Assembly: GCA_949130495.1 (NCBI GenBank)
Contig: OX422220.1
Coordinates: 11,639,133-11,703,132 of the forward strand
Origin: Sambucus nigra
Taxonomy: Eukaryota > Streptophyta > Magnoliopsida > Dipsacales > Adoxaceae
Length of the DNA stretch: 64,000 bases
Reading direction: 5' to 3'
Under the pieces are notes generated by a model, which was not told the DNA's origin, ran no database searches, and was given only the letters and a program-made list of their open reading frames with translations. Positions 47,519 to 59,380 of this stretch are shown piece after piece. Made by a program: the position numbers and the translations under genes. The first letter of the stretch is position 1; every line of letters starts with the position of its first letter.

Positions 47519-50181
47519 ATGGACGAGGAAGATGATTTTCATTCAAAAAGTCCGGACGATTTAGCAAAGTCATCACAAAATTCAAGTAATAAACAACGAA
47601 AAGTTAGAGGCGTGGCTGTTTTAGAATGAATAAGCAAAAGGGCTTCTTGTGATCGAATACTAGTAACTTATAATAGAAAAGGACAACCAAATGGTGATAC
47701 AAGAAAGGATTTCGCAAGTTATAGGGGGCTTTTGGCAAGGACAATGGTGCCCATAAGTTATCCAAGTTGGCCCAAAGTCCTAAAGTCATTAAAAGAGAAT
47801 TTATGGGTAGCTATGGAGGTAAATGCTAGTAATTTATATTGATATTCTTTGAAGTCTATATTGGTATTATTTAATTCGGTTATGTAACATAATATTCATT
47901 AATTACAGGCCAAGTTCAACATGGACCCCAAATCAAAGAATGGAGTTATATCCGCTATTGGTTGTTTGTGGAAGAATTTCAAAGGGGAACTCACCAGGAG
48001 TTGTGTCAAGCCATTTAAAGATGATCCCGGTAATCTTTGGAACCGTCCAGAAAAGTTTAAAAAGTTTATTGGCCAGGAGGATTGGGATGCGTTTGTAAGA
48101 GGAAGACTATCCCCAAAGTTTGAGGTGTATATTAAATTCATTTTATTATATAAATGTAACATTTATCCATGGTATGGTTAAATTCTTACATTATCATAAA
48201 TTTAATGCGTAGAAATTAAGTGATGTACAACGAGAAAGGAGAGCACAAAATAAGTTCAACCACAAGCTTAGTAAGTTGGCGTATGCAGGTCTTGAGGATA
48301 TTATGGTATGTCGTTGAATTCTTATATTATTTGTAGAGTATATGACTATAATTAATTCATTGTGGGGATTTTTTGTTGTGTGCTTAATTTCTTATATTTT
48401 ATTTTATAATTGAGACAGAAAAAGAGACATGGAGATGAATTTGATGAGGATGATAGGTCTCTAATGTGGATAACCGCTCGAAAATCAAGCAATAGACAAT
48501 ATCAAGATGATGCAATCGAGGAAGTTGGTGAAAAAATTATGAGTTAATTTCAAAAGTACCTAACGCGGACATGTGTATTATATAATCTTTATAAATATGG
48601 ATATATACTACATATGAGGATTGAAAAGAATATGATTTAACAACACTCTTAATAATTTGCTTTATTGTAGGACGCTTTGAAGAATCAAGTCCATGATGGG
48701 AGCTTAGTAACTCAAGGGACTTTAGACGTCTTAACCTTGGCACTTGGTACTCCAGAGTATAGTGGTCGAGTAAGGGGGATGGGAAAAGGAGTCACTCCTA
48801 CAACTTACTTTCATATCCCTAGACCGGGATCAAAACAACATGCTCAAGAATTAGAGTCTAGACTTCATCAAGAAGAGGAGAAGGCTAAAGAAAAAGATCG
48901 ATAACTTCAGGAGGCAATGGAAGAATTGAGGAAGTATCAAAGTAGATCACTTGCACCATCGTTAATTGAGAAGATTTCCTCAAAAAGTCAGAAAAGTGAT
49001 AGTAAAAAATATGAGAAGCGTTTAAATTATGTGAGTGAATCATGTGATTCTCCATCCAAGAGGAAAAAAGAGAAGGTAATCACGTAATTGGTAAAACTTT
49101 ATAACATTTATGTCGAATATTTTACTATACTCATTTTGGAATATTTCATGTGTATATAGGCCCAAAGCAAAGCGAATAGACAACGTATAATTTCACCGCC
49201 GGATCCTAAATCTAATATTGGGAAGGTTTGTAACAACTCTAATTATATTAGTGATTTTTATTCTTTTAGTAGTATATATATGCCATTCATTATTCATTTT
49301 GTTTTTTTATATGGGGAAAACAATGTAGATTGGCATTGAATTCACGTGCGAATGTTGTTGCGTCTGGGGTGTTTTTTGATCGTATTTCACCTAATGATAC
49401 CATCCACAACATTCGCTTGGGGGATAATTATATACGTGTATCAATAACTGACGTTCACTCTCCTGAAGCATATCTTCCTGTACCAGTACCTAACGCGGAG
49501 ATGTATGTTGTTAAAGACGCACACAATTCACATCTTGCTTGGCCTAAAGAGTTTGTGTTGCCGTGTGTTGAGGTAACTTCTTTTTTTTATACATTCCATA
49601 CCGCATTTTGAATTCATTATCCATGCCACATTCAATAACTTGAGTTCATTGTCAATGATCAAGCGAAGCACCTAAAAGATCAAACGAAATCACGTAATTG
49701 GTAAAACTTATTAAATTTATGTCTTATACTTTACTATACTTATTTTGGAATATTTAATGTGTATATAGGCCCAAAGCAATGTGAATAGACAACGTATAAT
49801 TTCACCTCCGGATCCTAAATCTAATATTGGGAAGGTTTGTAACAACTCTAATTATATTAGTGATTTTTATTCTTTTAGTAGTATATATATGTCATTCATT
49901 ATTCATTTTGTTTTTTTATATAGGGAAAATGATGTAGATTGGCATTGAATTCACTTGTGAATGTTGTTGCATCTGGGGTGTTTTTTGATCATATTTCACC
50001 TAATGATACCATCCACAACGTTCGCTTGGGGGATAATTATATAGGTGTATCAATAATGGACGTTCACTCTCCTAAAGCATGCCTTCCTGTACCAGTACCT
50101 AATGCGGAGATGTATATTGTTAATGACGCACACAATTCACATGTTGCTTGGCCTAAAGAGTTTGTGTTGCCGTGTGTTGAG
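47519..50181 (+). pseudogene. TNP1-type (Transposase_24) gene with DUF8039 exons
   Basis: Exons by GT-AG sites: 47519-47818, 47909-48124, 48213-48305, 48419-about 48547, 48671-49075, 49160-49225 and 49329-49572. The product has LWKNFKGELTRSCVKPF, WDAFVRGRLSPKFE, LSKLAYAGLEDIM and GTLDVLTLALGTPEYSGRVRG, the hallmark text of plant Ptta/En/Spm transposases, then a Lys/Glu-rich coiled coil, then DUF8039 (VVASGVFFDRISPNDTI, AWPKEFVLPC). TNP1-type proteins bind the subterminal repeats. Stops at about 47627 and 48902 interrupt it. The last two exons are duplicated in tandem (49770-49835 and 49938-50181). Confidence 0.85.
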
Positions 50182-50300
50182 GTAACTTCTTTTTTTTTAT
50201 ACATTACATACCGCATTTTGAATTCATTATCCATGCCACATTCAATAACTTGAGTTCATTGTTAATGATCAAGCGAAGCACCTAAAAGATCAAACGAAAT
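49081..50300 (+). repeat. Tandem duplication of a 610-bp unit with the DUF8039 exon
   Basis: Unit 1 is 49081-49690 and unit 2 is 49691-50300. Both start CACGTAATTGGTAAAACTT and end CAAACGAAAT. Each has one short exon, an intron, and a DUF8039 exon of 244 bp, open in both copies, with intact splice signals. By eye the units are well over 90 percent alike. Confidence 0.95.
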
Positions 50301-51443
50301 CATTTTGATTGTCCATATAAAGGATATTTTTAGCTTTTTTTAAACATTGATTATTATTAAATTGATTTTGACATTCTGTTGAATTATTACATGTTAATAG
50401 TTGATCTTTTTATAAGATTGTATCCAATAATAAAAGTCACCCCTATGCACTAGGCAGTCTCCCATCGTTCGACTTCCGAAGGCTCTTTTTAGAATGTTGA
50501 TTACAACAATTTTAACATTTGTTGAATGTAGAAGTTCGAGCTCAACAAACCCGAATTATGCCCGAAGACGGATCCGACCCGGATATTGAAGGCCAAAACC
50601 CATTGGGTAAATGGGTTTTACCCAAATTACAATTCAACATAGCCCAATTATTCTTATTTAGACTAAATTCATCAACTATTTTCATGTGCTCGTGTTTCAT
50701 TATGCATTGCAGATACCGACTGTCTTGCATCCGACGGGGAAAAAAATCTGCTTTAGAGACTGTTTTGACGGTATGTTACATAATGAAGTTCAATATTTAA
50801 TTGTTTAAATCAGCTGGAGGTATTCAACAAAAAAAGGGAAAGAACAACTGTATATTTATTAACATCACACGCTCAAAGACGCACATTGTACATTCGGATC
50901 AATTTCCTCGCCAATTGCTCTTCGATGAATTGTCTATTTTGAAAGAGCTAATAAATACACCTAGTTTATAGTGAATTCCTTAGTTTGTACTCAACTTGGA
51001 CTAGTTAATGTGAGCATAATTGTAATTTGACCTTTTGTATTTTGACATTGTTGATCAGGTAAAAAGTAAGGAAAAAAAGAAAGATTCCGGTGGCAAAGAT
51101 GGCGCAATTATTGCATTTGCTAATATGCTTGATAATATCATGACGATGGATACGGTGCAGATTCTGATGGCTATTTTTGATGATGATCTTGAGTTCACCT
51201 ATATTCCAAAAAATGAATTAATACGGTTTTGTAAGATGCAAGAATTAGATGGAGTTTCCATTATCGCATACATGAGGTTAGATTTAGGTTTTACCATGTT
51301 TTATTTAATTTGTGAATGCATACATGAGGTTAGATGGAGTTTACATTTTTGCATACATGGATACCTTTCTAATTCACGTGCGTTTGGTTTATGTATAGAT
51401 GCCTATATGACAAATTTGGAAGGAGTTTTGAAGTTATTAGAAT
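50301..51443 (+). other. Further CACTA coding exons, possibly Ulp1-like flank
   Basis: A likely exon at 51059-51276 (acceptor GATCAG, donor GAG|GTTAGA) encodes a Lys-rich start, then TMDTVQILMAIFDDDLEF and FCKMQELDGVSIIAYMR. This resembles the region just before the Ulp1-type protease domain that some CACTA elements encode, but the catalytic part is not seen. A shorter possible exon is 50714-50770. Both calls are tentative. Confidence 0.4.
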
Positions 51444-51558
51444 AGTAACAATTATCTGAACGATAGTTACAAGATAAGTAACAATTATCTGTACAAACTG
51501 CCAGATAATACTGTAACTATCGTTCAGATAATTGTTACTTATCTTGTAACTATCGTTC
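51444..51558. repeat. Compound perfect inverted repeat
   Basis: 51444-51471 is the exact reverse complement of 51512-51539 (28 bp), and 51458-51491 is the exact reverse complement of 51525-51558 (34 bp). The left arm itself repeats with a 33-bp period (GTAACAATTATCTG at 51445 and 51478). The arms lack mismatches, so the structure is young or maintained. Confidence 0.95.
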
Positions 51559-51615
51559 AAAAGAAGCTAGACTTGACTCCTCTCTCTGGAACAGAGAAAG
51601 GATCCAAAAAATTAT

Positions 51616-52256
51616 GGGAGAATCTTTTATGGTTTACGGATTAGGAAAAATGCTCCCTTGGAAGGCTCTGATTATCATGCCAGTAACTTGGGCTCAGGTA
51701 AAGCTTTTAAAGCAGCTGCTTCATCACTCAAGGAAAAACAAGTTGATGGAGGAAAATATAGATATGCTCATCATGTTGATTTCTGAAGTGGACCTGAAGA
51801 TTTTTCTATTGTTGCTGATTTTGAAGTAGAAAACCATTCCTTCAATTTGCCTCAAACTCATTATCATGATAAAGGTATTGTCCTATAAACTTGCTTTCCT
51901 CTTCTCCTCCTATAATTCTATGACCATATGTTTACTATTAATACTGTTACAGTTCCTTTTGAGAAGTACATGTTATAGTTCCAATATTTTCTCCACTGAT
52001 TTAAATTTGATTTGTTTTTAGTTCATGTGGCCTTCTATTTTAAATTTTTGAAATTTCTATATGTTTGTTATTTCGATGCAGCTGATCCAGCTATCAGCAA
52101 AAACTGGGGATTATGGGTTAATAATGGAGGTAAAATATAAGACCTATTAATCGCTTATGGAAAATATGTTCAAATATAGATTTTGTACAATTTAATAATG
52201 GCATTATTTTTTCAGGTGGTGGTAGGAGTTTCATGGCTACTGGTAGACACAAAGAG
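51616..52256 (+). pseudogene. Captured three-exon gene fragment, identity unknown
   Basis: Three exons join in phase across GT-AG introns: about 51616-51874, 52082-52129 and 52216-52256. They encode LEGSDYHASNLGSGKAFKAA, YAHHVDF, a TGA at about 51785, SGPEDFSIVADFEVENHSF, ISKNWGLWVNNGG and RSFMATGRHKE. The text does not look like any CACTA protein and I do not recognise the family. Consistent phases and consensus splice sites point to a piece of a host gene taken up as genomic DNA, with introns. Confidence 0.6.
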
Positions 52257-52385
52257 GTAAGTACTGCGTCATGAATCTCTGCTGTTATTACTAGTACATG
52301 TTATACTAATAGTACTGTTAGTGAAATTTAGGGCCTTGGGTAATCAGACTTTGCAAGTACATATGATATGAATTTTTTTAAATAG

Positions 52386-53170
52386 TATAGTAAGCTCATA
52401 GAGCGCGAAATGGAACCATTTAAGATATGTGAGAAGTCAATGAAGACAAAAGCATTCTCTAAAGAAGGTCTGGGCCAGCTCTTGTTTCCATCACTGAGAA
52501 TAACTGTGATCTCTTAATGCTTTAAATATTTTCTTCAGAGATTTTTAAAATTTTCCATGAATTAAAATCCTTTCATGAAACGGTATAATTGCAAGAGGGA
52601 GGAGTAGATATATATGATGTTAAAGTAGATTTAATAATTCACAGTTACCTTGAGATTTCAAGAAATTCTGAGTAATGGGAAGAGGTTTATATATGAAAGG
52701 GTCTTTTTTCACTAGCGAAATATGAAGGGCCATCTGAAGAACACATTTCTACTTATACGAGAGGACTAGAGACGTCATAATTGTTGCTTATTGATACCGT
52801 ACGAACTTACTATTGGGTTTAAACATTGTTTTGCACGTTCTGTAACAGTTTAACATCTACATATGAAGTTATAAAGTTAATATGCAGTTCGACAATCTAT
52901 TATTCTTTGCATATATTTAATTTTATTTTGTTTATCATATTGCGTAGGATCTACAGGAGAAAGCTAAAGGAGAGACAAGAGATTGGTTAAATAACACGGT
53001 ATAAAGCTAAAGTCCTGTTAGTTACGTTATTTGGCTAAGGATGGTCATCTGTATTTACTTCGTCATATTTTAAAATACATTATATAAAGTAGTTGTGTAC
53101 GTAATCCATGTCCTTGATTAGGTTGGGGAGTTTGAATCACAAATTTATAGCTTTGGTGAATATGTATGCC
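52386..53170 (+). pseudogene. NOT3: Captured fragment of a CCR4-NOT subunit 3 (NOT3) gene
   Basis: Three exons match the N-terminal coiled-coil domain of NOT3/CNOT3, a scaffold subunit of the CCR4-NOT mRNA deadenylation complex. Exon 52386-about 52480 encodes KLIEREMEPFKICEKSMKTK and FSKEGLGQ; exon 52948-52998 encodes EKAKGETRDWLNN; exon 53122-about 53170 encodes VGEFESQIYSF. The last two join in phase with AG/GT signals. The rest of the gene is absent, so it is a genomic fragment with introns inside the CACTA element. Confidence 0.8.
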
Positions 53171-55684
53171 AATTTCAGAAAGCCCTCATCCTCATCATTA
53201 TTGATAAATATATAGTTTATGCGATATATTGATATTGCCGTGAATTACATATTGACACGCACGTTCCGAAATATGATACACCTCCGTTCCAATACTTTAA
53301 AATTAGCGATTCGAGATGTATTTACTTATTTCTAACCTCATATCAATTTTTATGAGAAAATATTAAAAATATATTGTGTTTATTATGCACTACAATCTAA
53401 TACAAAGAGGTTAGGTATTTTAAAGAGAATTTTGAAGAGTCTAGTATATATTTATTTGGTGTTTACATAAATATTTCTCATGTATGAAATCTAAAATGTG
53501 AATAAAGAACATTCTCGTCTTAAGAATATTAGAAGCTATTTATTATTATAACTTTTATCAACTAGTGTTTAGGAAGAGTCCAACATGTTTGAACATAATG
53601 ATATCTACATAAGTCTTACCCTATTGTACCACATTTTAGAGGGCATGGCGTACGCGTTCCCGTACCCATTCCACATAACCAAACGATCCGCATTTTAGGT
53701 AACATTGAATAGCCAGACTTTTAGCTCCAAGTCTGAACACTGTCCTTTATAAGTGTTTAAACTTATGATAGCTTGTGAAATTAATGCCCTATGTTCTGCA
53801 TTAAATGCGGATAGGACATGCATTAATGGGGTACATGACTTCCTCGATGGAACTGATCTCTTTTCCTCTATTGTGATACCACTAGGGACAGCCTATCACA
53901 TCTAGGGGGAATCTCTGTCAAGATTGGCTTATGCGGGAAAGGTGCGATATTATGGGAAAAACATTAATAGAGCAGGTGTAGTTCACACATTGAAAGGATC
54001 CTGCTGCCAGTCATTTGCAGGTACGGAGCCTTGGCTCGTTGCTGCCTATGTTGGGCGATGAGATCGATTTTAACTTTCATCTTTACTTGAAGAGTGTTCA
54101 TGCCTTAACTAACCATTTATTCGACCCAGTTGATCATCACTATATTTGTCACAGTCATTTACAGCATCTTAAAATATCTGTAGCTTGCTCAATCATCCAC
54201 TCAAGGATCCACAAAGCCTTCCTCTAATCTCATAGAAATGAAAAGGAACTATACACCCTGAACTTTAGGTTCCATCACGTTGCATTTGGATCTTTGAAGA
54301 TACAGAGTAAAAGGCGAACAAAGGAAATAAAAATATGCTACAATTTGTTGTACCAAACAATATTTGTCTTTTTCTCTAAGGGATACACACGAAGCACATG
54401 TTTGGTTCACATTGGAGCGAGGAGTTCCTTCTATGATTGGAGTTATTGGTTTGCAGAGACTTCTTTACCCAACTAGGGCTTTCAATATGGCTCACTATTC
54501 CCGTTGCCTCATCCCCTGGTCCATGCATGGTAGGTCACCCCTAAACCTTGCAAATTATAGGAATAGTTCTTTTTCACTGTTAGTATTATTATGCATTCTG
54601 ATGATTTGTTCTATTTGTCACAGATGGGTTAACTTATATCGAATTAAAGTAGATATGAGTTAATTCTTCCCTTTGACTATTGCAGATATGAATGTGAGCA
54701 AAGGTGAACATTGTTCAGTCTTATTTGAATTAATGGATCGCAACTTTGTGTTCATTTACTAAGGTTAATATTCTGAACAGGTTACTCAACTAATTTTGTC
54801 CGTGGTTATTGAATAGGATCAAAGGTATTGTATGTAACTAGGGAATACAATGCAACATGCTAAAATGGTTATAGCTTGCTCTCGCCTATCTTTAAACGGC
54901 AGAATGGGGACTTTCTCGACCTATTAATCCACTTAAACTTTAACAAGGGGGGGCAGTACAGTTGGTGAATTACTAAAAAGGGAGTACATATTAGGCTAAC
55001 TTGCATGGATCTAGGGTTTGTTGCATAGTCTAGGGCTGTTGTGTTGTCAGAATTTGGCTACAAGCCAAACAAGGAGGCTCAAGTTTGATTTCTGGGGGTA
55101 TTCTCTTAACAAGTGGAGCCTAACAATGCTAAACTTAACTAAAATCGAGACCGACTTAATAATCACTAGGAGTGTTTATCGAATGGGTCAAACTTTTTAT
55201 TGTATTTTATGAAAAAAATTATTAAATTAGTTTATTGTATTTTATGAAATATAGGGCATCTATAGATTTAGGGTAATATTTGGTTAAGAGATTGAAAGTT
55301 ATTGTATCAATAGCTAGCTTTACAAAAAAAAAGAATAAGGAAGAATACAACATAAATAAGATGTCTTTAAATTCATCTATTCGAAATGCTTTATTTACAC
55401 TTCCAATTTTTGCAGGACGGTAGTAAACATGGATATAAGGCTGGACTTTGTCCCTCCAGCATTCATCAATTTGTTTCAAGGTAGATCATATGTAGCTTCT
55501 GGTGCTATCTCGTTTGTCATTATCTAGACAGTTTTCGTTCATTTTATTGGAAATTTGAGTTCTAACTGGCAAATTCTATTCTGGTGCTAGTTAACTGATG
55601 CCATTCTATTTTCTAGTTAACTTTCTTGTCATTTCAGGTCCACGGGCTCTCCCACCAGGCCTTAATGTCAGGGAAAGATAAGAG
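53171..55684. other. CACTA interior without recognised genes
   Basis: AT-rich text with small open frames. Stretches near 53640-54060 and 54280-54560 are less AT-rich and may be further captured fragments, for example a frame beginning near 53932 that stays open for about 45 codons, but I cannot name them. Confidence 0.4.
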
Positions 55685-56030
55685 TCCTAAAATATCATGT
55701 TCCGTGTACTCGAATACAAGGTAAATGCTGCATGATAATCACGAGGTAATTATCCCCTCCAACTTTATGATAGTTGGATGGTCAAGCCTGTGAAGAATCA
55801 GTATTTCTCGAGCCATAAACCGAACACTTTCAGGCTCAAAATTGTCAAATCGAACCTTCTTCAGAGCAACTATCCTCCCAGTTTCCTGGTCACGTGCTCG
55901 AAATACACTGCTATATGTCCCCTGCCCAATCTTGTCCAATTTCTCAAAAGAATCATCTTTAAGGGGCAACCAACCATGAAACCAGCAGCAATTAGTTCAG
56001 GTTCAATACTAAAAGTGTATACAATGGATA
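55685..56030 (-). pseudogene. Captured CDK-like protein kinase exon, antisense
   Basis: The minus strand encodes the N-lobe of a plant CDK-like Ser/Thr kinase: SFEKLDKIGQGTYSSVFRAR (glycine loop), VALKKVRFDN (catalytic Lys), ESVRFMAREILILHRLDHP (helix C), IIKLEGIITS, then after a TGA at 55739-55741 (usual Arg) SIYLVFEY. Upstream residues (AAGFMVGCPLKDD) match the linker before the kinase domain in this subgroup. The catalytic HRD and DFG regions are absent. It lies opposite to the CACTA genes. Confidence 0.85.
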
Positions 56031-56225
56031 ATTTCTACTAGGTAGTTACTTTTTTTTATTCATTTATGTAAAGAGATTAATACTACCTGTTTTGGTATTC
56101 TACACTTTTGAATTACCCCAAAATCATTATATTGTCTTGAATCAAATTGAATATTGCATTCCGTTTAAGTGTAACGCATTCAAATTGTTATAACTATCAA
56201 ATTTTTTATATCCATTTCGTAATGC

Positions 56226-56394
56226 AGGATATTACCAGCTCAAGTCATGATAACGAGGATGGTACCAATAAAGTTAGACAAGGATCGCCACTTATGCATA
56301 TTGCACAAGAATCAAGCACTCAACCTTCAGAAATGCAAACTACAGAGGAGGGAGACAACATGAGGATGCCGAAAAGACTCAAATCATCAAGGTA
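56226..56394 (+). other. Possible exon with acidic and basic patches
   Basis: An open stretch after an AG acceptor (GCAG) and before an AAG|GTAACA-type donor encodes DITSSSHDNEDGTNK and ends in RMPKRLKSSR, a possible nuclear signal. It may be a late exon of a CACTA gene. Low certainty. Confidence 0.35.
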
Positions 56395-57599
56395 ACATTT
56401 TTATATATTATGTTACTTACACAAATCAACATTATAAAAAGCCTCAAATCAACAAGGTAACATTCAATACATTTTGTTACTTACACAAATCAACGCTATA
56501 ACATTAGCTTATTCTAAAAAATCTCTCTACATTTAAACATTACATATCATTATTTTTCTTGAACAAAGGAATGGAGATCAACGAGGGAGGGAAATGGTTA
56601 TTTTGCCTAAGTAGTGACTAGTGAGTCTGTTGAACCTTTATGTTAATGGACTTAATTTTTTTTTATCTCATATATGTCGAATTGGTGGAAGGTTTTTATT
56701 GTTGGTTTAGTTGTGGTTTTTGTTGTTGTTGAGTTTATTTTAATGTTAAAACAGATTGGATTTCATGAATAAACAAAGGAAACTCTGTCGAAATTTTTTG
56801 AAATTAATATGTATTCTAAATTGATTAAGTCGAATAGACACGCTTTTGAAAATTGGGTATTGGTGGACGAAAAAGTAAAACAACTAATAAACATACCAAA
56901 AAGCGAATATACATGCATTTTTTGCCTAATTTTTTGAAAATTGTTTACAATTATGTGTTACATAAAAAACTTTTCGACTTAAATTATACACGACTTAATA
57001 CTTTGAAAAAATGGGAATTCATATGTTGTGTTTTACATTCCACTAGAGATTTATATATGATGTTTTAAACTTTTGCAGGGGCATCTACTTAGAGGCATGT
57101 GAAAGGTGAATGGCTGTCAGAAAACATGATAGTGAATGTAAGCGGGAAGAGGACTTCGTTGCATTGTTGCCTAAAATTATGAAGAGATTATTACTACAGA
57201 AGAACACCTAATTTTGATAGACAAATTTAGTTTGGTTGATATGTTAGCTCGATTTGATTTCATGTAGTTTTGTTTGATGTGAGACGAAAAAATATTGGTG
57301 GGAGTATTGTTGTATTTCTTGGCTAAATGTTATAATCTATAATGTATCAATTATAACATTGAATGTGGAATAAATGATTTTGTGCATTTTGGTTTGTGTT
57401 TAGATTTTTTTGTCAACTATGACATTAATATTAGTTATTAATTTTTTTTATTATATGTTTAATTTAAGACCATTTATATTAAAAATTCACGTGATGAATT
57501 TTTTTTTGATCTTTTCAAAATTTTGAAATTTGTTTATCATGACGCTTTTTAAATCAAATATGACATCTTATAGAGTATATTATGACAATTTTTTGTAGC
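56395..57599. other. CACTA 3' region, AT-rich
   Basis: No domain recognised. Part of 56399-56510 shows a short duplicated segment (ATTTTGTTACTTACACAAATCAAC, given here as ATTTTGTTACTTAC and ACAAATCAAC, twice). The last part leads into the subterminal repeats. Confidence 0.4.
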
Positions 57600-57775
57600 A
57601 GATATGACATTTTTGAAAAAAAAAAATCATATATAACCGTTACCTAATATGACACTTTTAATGAATATCAATTATGACACCCAAACTTATGACTTTTTTA
57701 TTGAAAAATAAAGTGTCATAAAATGCACTTTATGACACTTAAAAAATGTCATAAAAAGGGTTTTTTCTTGTAGTG
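57600..57775 (+). repeat. CACTA right terminus: subterminal repeats and TIR
   Basis: TATGACA or its complement TGTCATA occurs about eight times in both orientations between 57600 and 57752, and the end is the CACTACAAGAAAAAACCC inverted repeat (minus strand). Such repeats are the binding sites of TNP1-type proteins. Confidence 0.9.
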
Positions 57776-57778
57776 CGC

Positions 57779-58340
57779 GCTCTCTTAGCTTCAGGGGACC
57801 CTGAGTACCTTGAGTAGGCACCGGAGGTCCCTCCATAACCATCTCTCATTATAATCCTTGATGGTGACACTGAATGCCTTCCCCTCTGAATTCGAGGACG
57901 AACTCTTTCAGGGGAGAGAATGACGTGAATAAGGGCCTTTTCATCATTTTCCCTCATTGTTAGTATTTATTTTATTTTTAGTATTCATTGTATTTTTTCT
58001 TTTATTTTGTATTTAGAGCAAGGAAGGTTATTTGGCATTAAGGGCATAATTGTAATTAGATACTTAGCTTAGTGGACAAGCAACCTCCTCCCTTTAAATA
58101 CCCCTTATGTTGACTCATTTGGGTCATTCTTCCATTTTATGAGATTTTATTAGAGAGAGTTTGAGAGAGAATTATCTTTTCTTGCTCCCATTTGATGTCA
58201 TTTACGTCAGAATCTATATCATAATTCATACTAGATTCAAGAAATATACACAGATATTCATACAAACAAACCAAAAATTTATTAATGTCCATATATATTT
58301 ATATATCATACATGTCTCTAACTTGTTGGAGCTTGTAACC
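57779..58340 (+). mobile_element. Gypsy remnant: end of internal region and 3' LTR piece
   Basis: Text before 57905 (GAATTCGAGGACGAACTC) is the usual end of a gypsy internal region; a purine-rich AGGGGAGAGAA (57910-57920) follows and an LTR seems to start TGACGTGAATAAGG at 57921. A TATA-like TTTAAATA is at 58093-58100. The right edge is unclear. The CACTA element apparently inserted into this one. Confidence 0.45.
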
Positions 58341-58545
58341 TAAGTAACTTAATGGGTGACGATTCCATTGGATACAATGATAGTCACAGGCCCCTCCACC
58401 TCCAAATCAAATCCCCTAGAAAGTAGAAGACAGTGATATATCTATATTATTATTCATATCAGATTAAAGAAATATTAATAGATATTGATACAATCAAACA
58501 ATATAGAATGTCCATATATATTTATATATATCATAGTCCACCCAA
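58205..58545 (+). repeat. Two diverged copies of a segment of about 115 bp
   Basis: 58209-58318 and 58437-58542 align: both read ATCTATAT..TATTCATA, then AGATTCAAGAAATAT or AGATTAAAGAAATAT, then AATGTCCATATATATTTATA. The copies are about 225 bp apart in the same orientation. Confidence 0.75.
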
Positions 58546-59380
58546 CAAGGTGTTTTTGATTGTTTTGGTATTTCCAATTCATCAGGAAAATAGTTATGTA
58601 CAAAAATATTCTTATTTTCCACTATGCACGACTATTAGTCAAGTCGTTCTAAGAAAAACTCATGAATATATCTCAAACTTCTTAGGACTTTCGATTCCAG
58701 CGGTTGTGGGTCTGAATCGAATTTATGTATGGATATATTTACAAACATGTGTATATACAAGTCACATGATCTAGAGTATTTTTCTTGTTGATGATAAGAG
58801 TTCTTAAAATAAAAAAATAAAAAATAACACCATGGCAGCTAAAATTTAAAAGTCTGAGAACAAATAATCAAAATTAGACTGAATCATCCAATTAGACCAT
58901 AGGTAGGTAGAATTTTAAAGTCATTGAGGATCATTTTCACATGTAAGTTTCAATTGAGAATCACTAATTGCCTCAAAAATCAGTGTCTCAAATATCTGGA
59001 AATAAATTACTGAACCCCAAATGAAAATCGACCATTTTTCACTTTTAAATTGTAAGCTATATTTGGTAACAGACATATTAGATTTCTGACTGTAAATTCT
59101 TGTAAGAAATTAGTAACGATAAAAAATTTCTAGTATTGAAAAAATTAGTCCGTTAAAACACTAAGAAAATCTGAAGATTAAAGCTCAAAGGTTTTTCTCT
59201 CTCCAAAAGTTGCAATGAATGAAATCCAATCCCTTAAATGGAGGAAGAGGTTAAGTGATATATTCCAAGGCTAGGGATGGAGTACAATGTAACTCCTGCC
59301 TCTCTCTCAAACAAACTAGCTTGGTTGGGTGGTTGGCATAAGTTCCAATGCATAAAATTGCAATAAAGATCTCACCAACT
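58546..59380. other. AT-rich stretch, nothing recognised
   Basis: No protein or repeat feature that I can support. Confidence 0.4.

Larger units (their letters stand above)
43222..57775 (+). mobile_element. CACTA (En/Spm-type) DNA transposon, left end not found
   Basis: The right end at 57775 reads, on the minus strand, CACTACAAGAAAAAACCC, the standard CACTA terminal inverted repeat, with TATGACA/TGTCATA subterminal repeats from about 57600. The interior has a TNP2-type transposase gene (43222-46793) and a TNP1-type gene (47519 onwards), in the order usual for these elements. Between 51600 and 56000 there are pieces of unrelated host genes. The three bases after the end are CGC; the left target copy cannot be checked. 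Confidence 0.85.

Noticed and set aside
57739..57957. Minus-strand Arg/Ser-rich frame resembling an SR protein tail
   Set aside because: It overlaps the CACTA terminal repeat and gypsy polypurine/LTR text; there is no further coding support.
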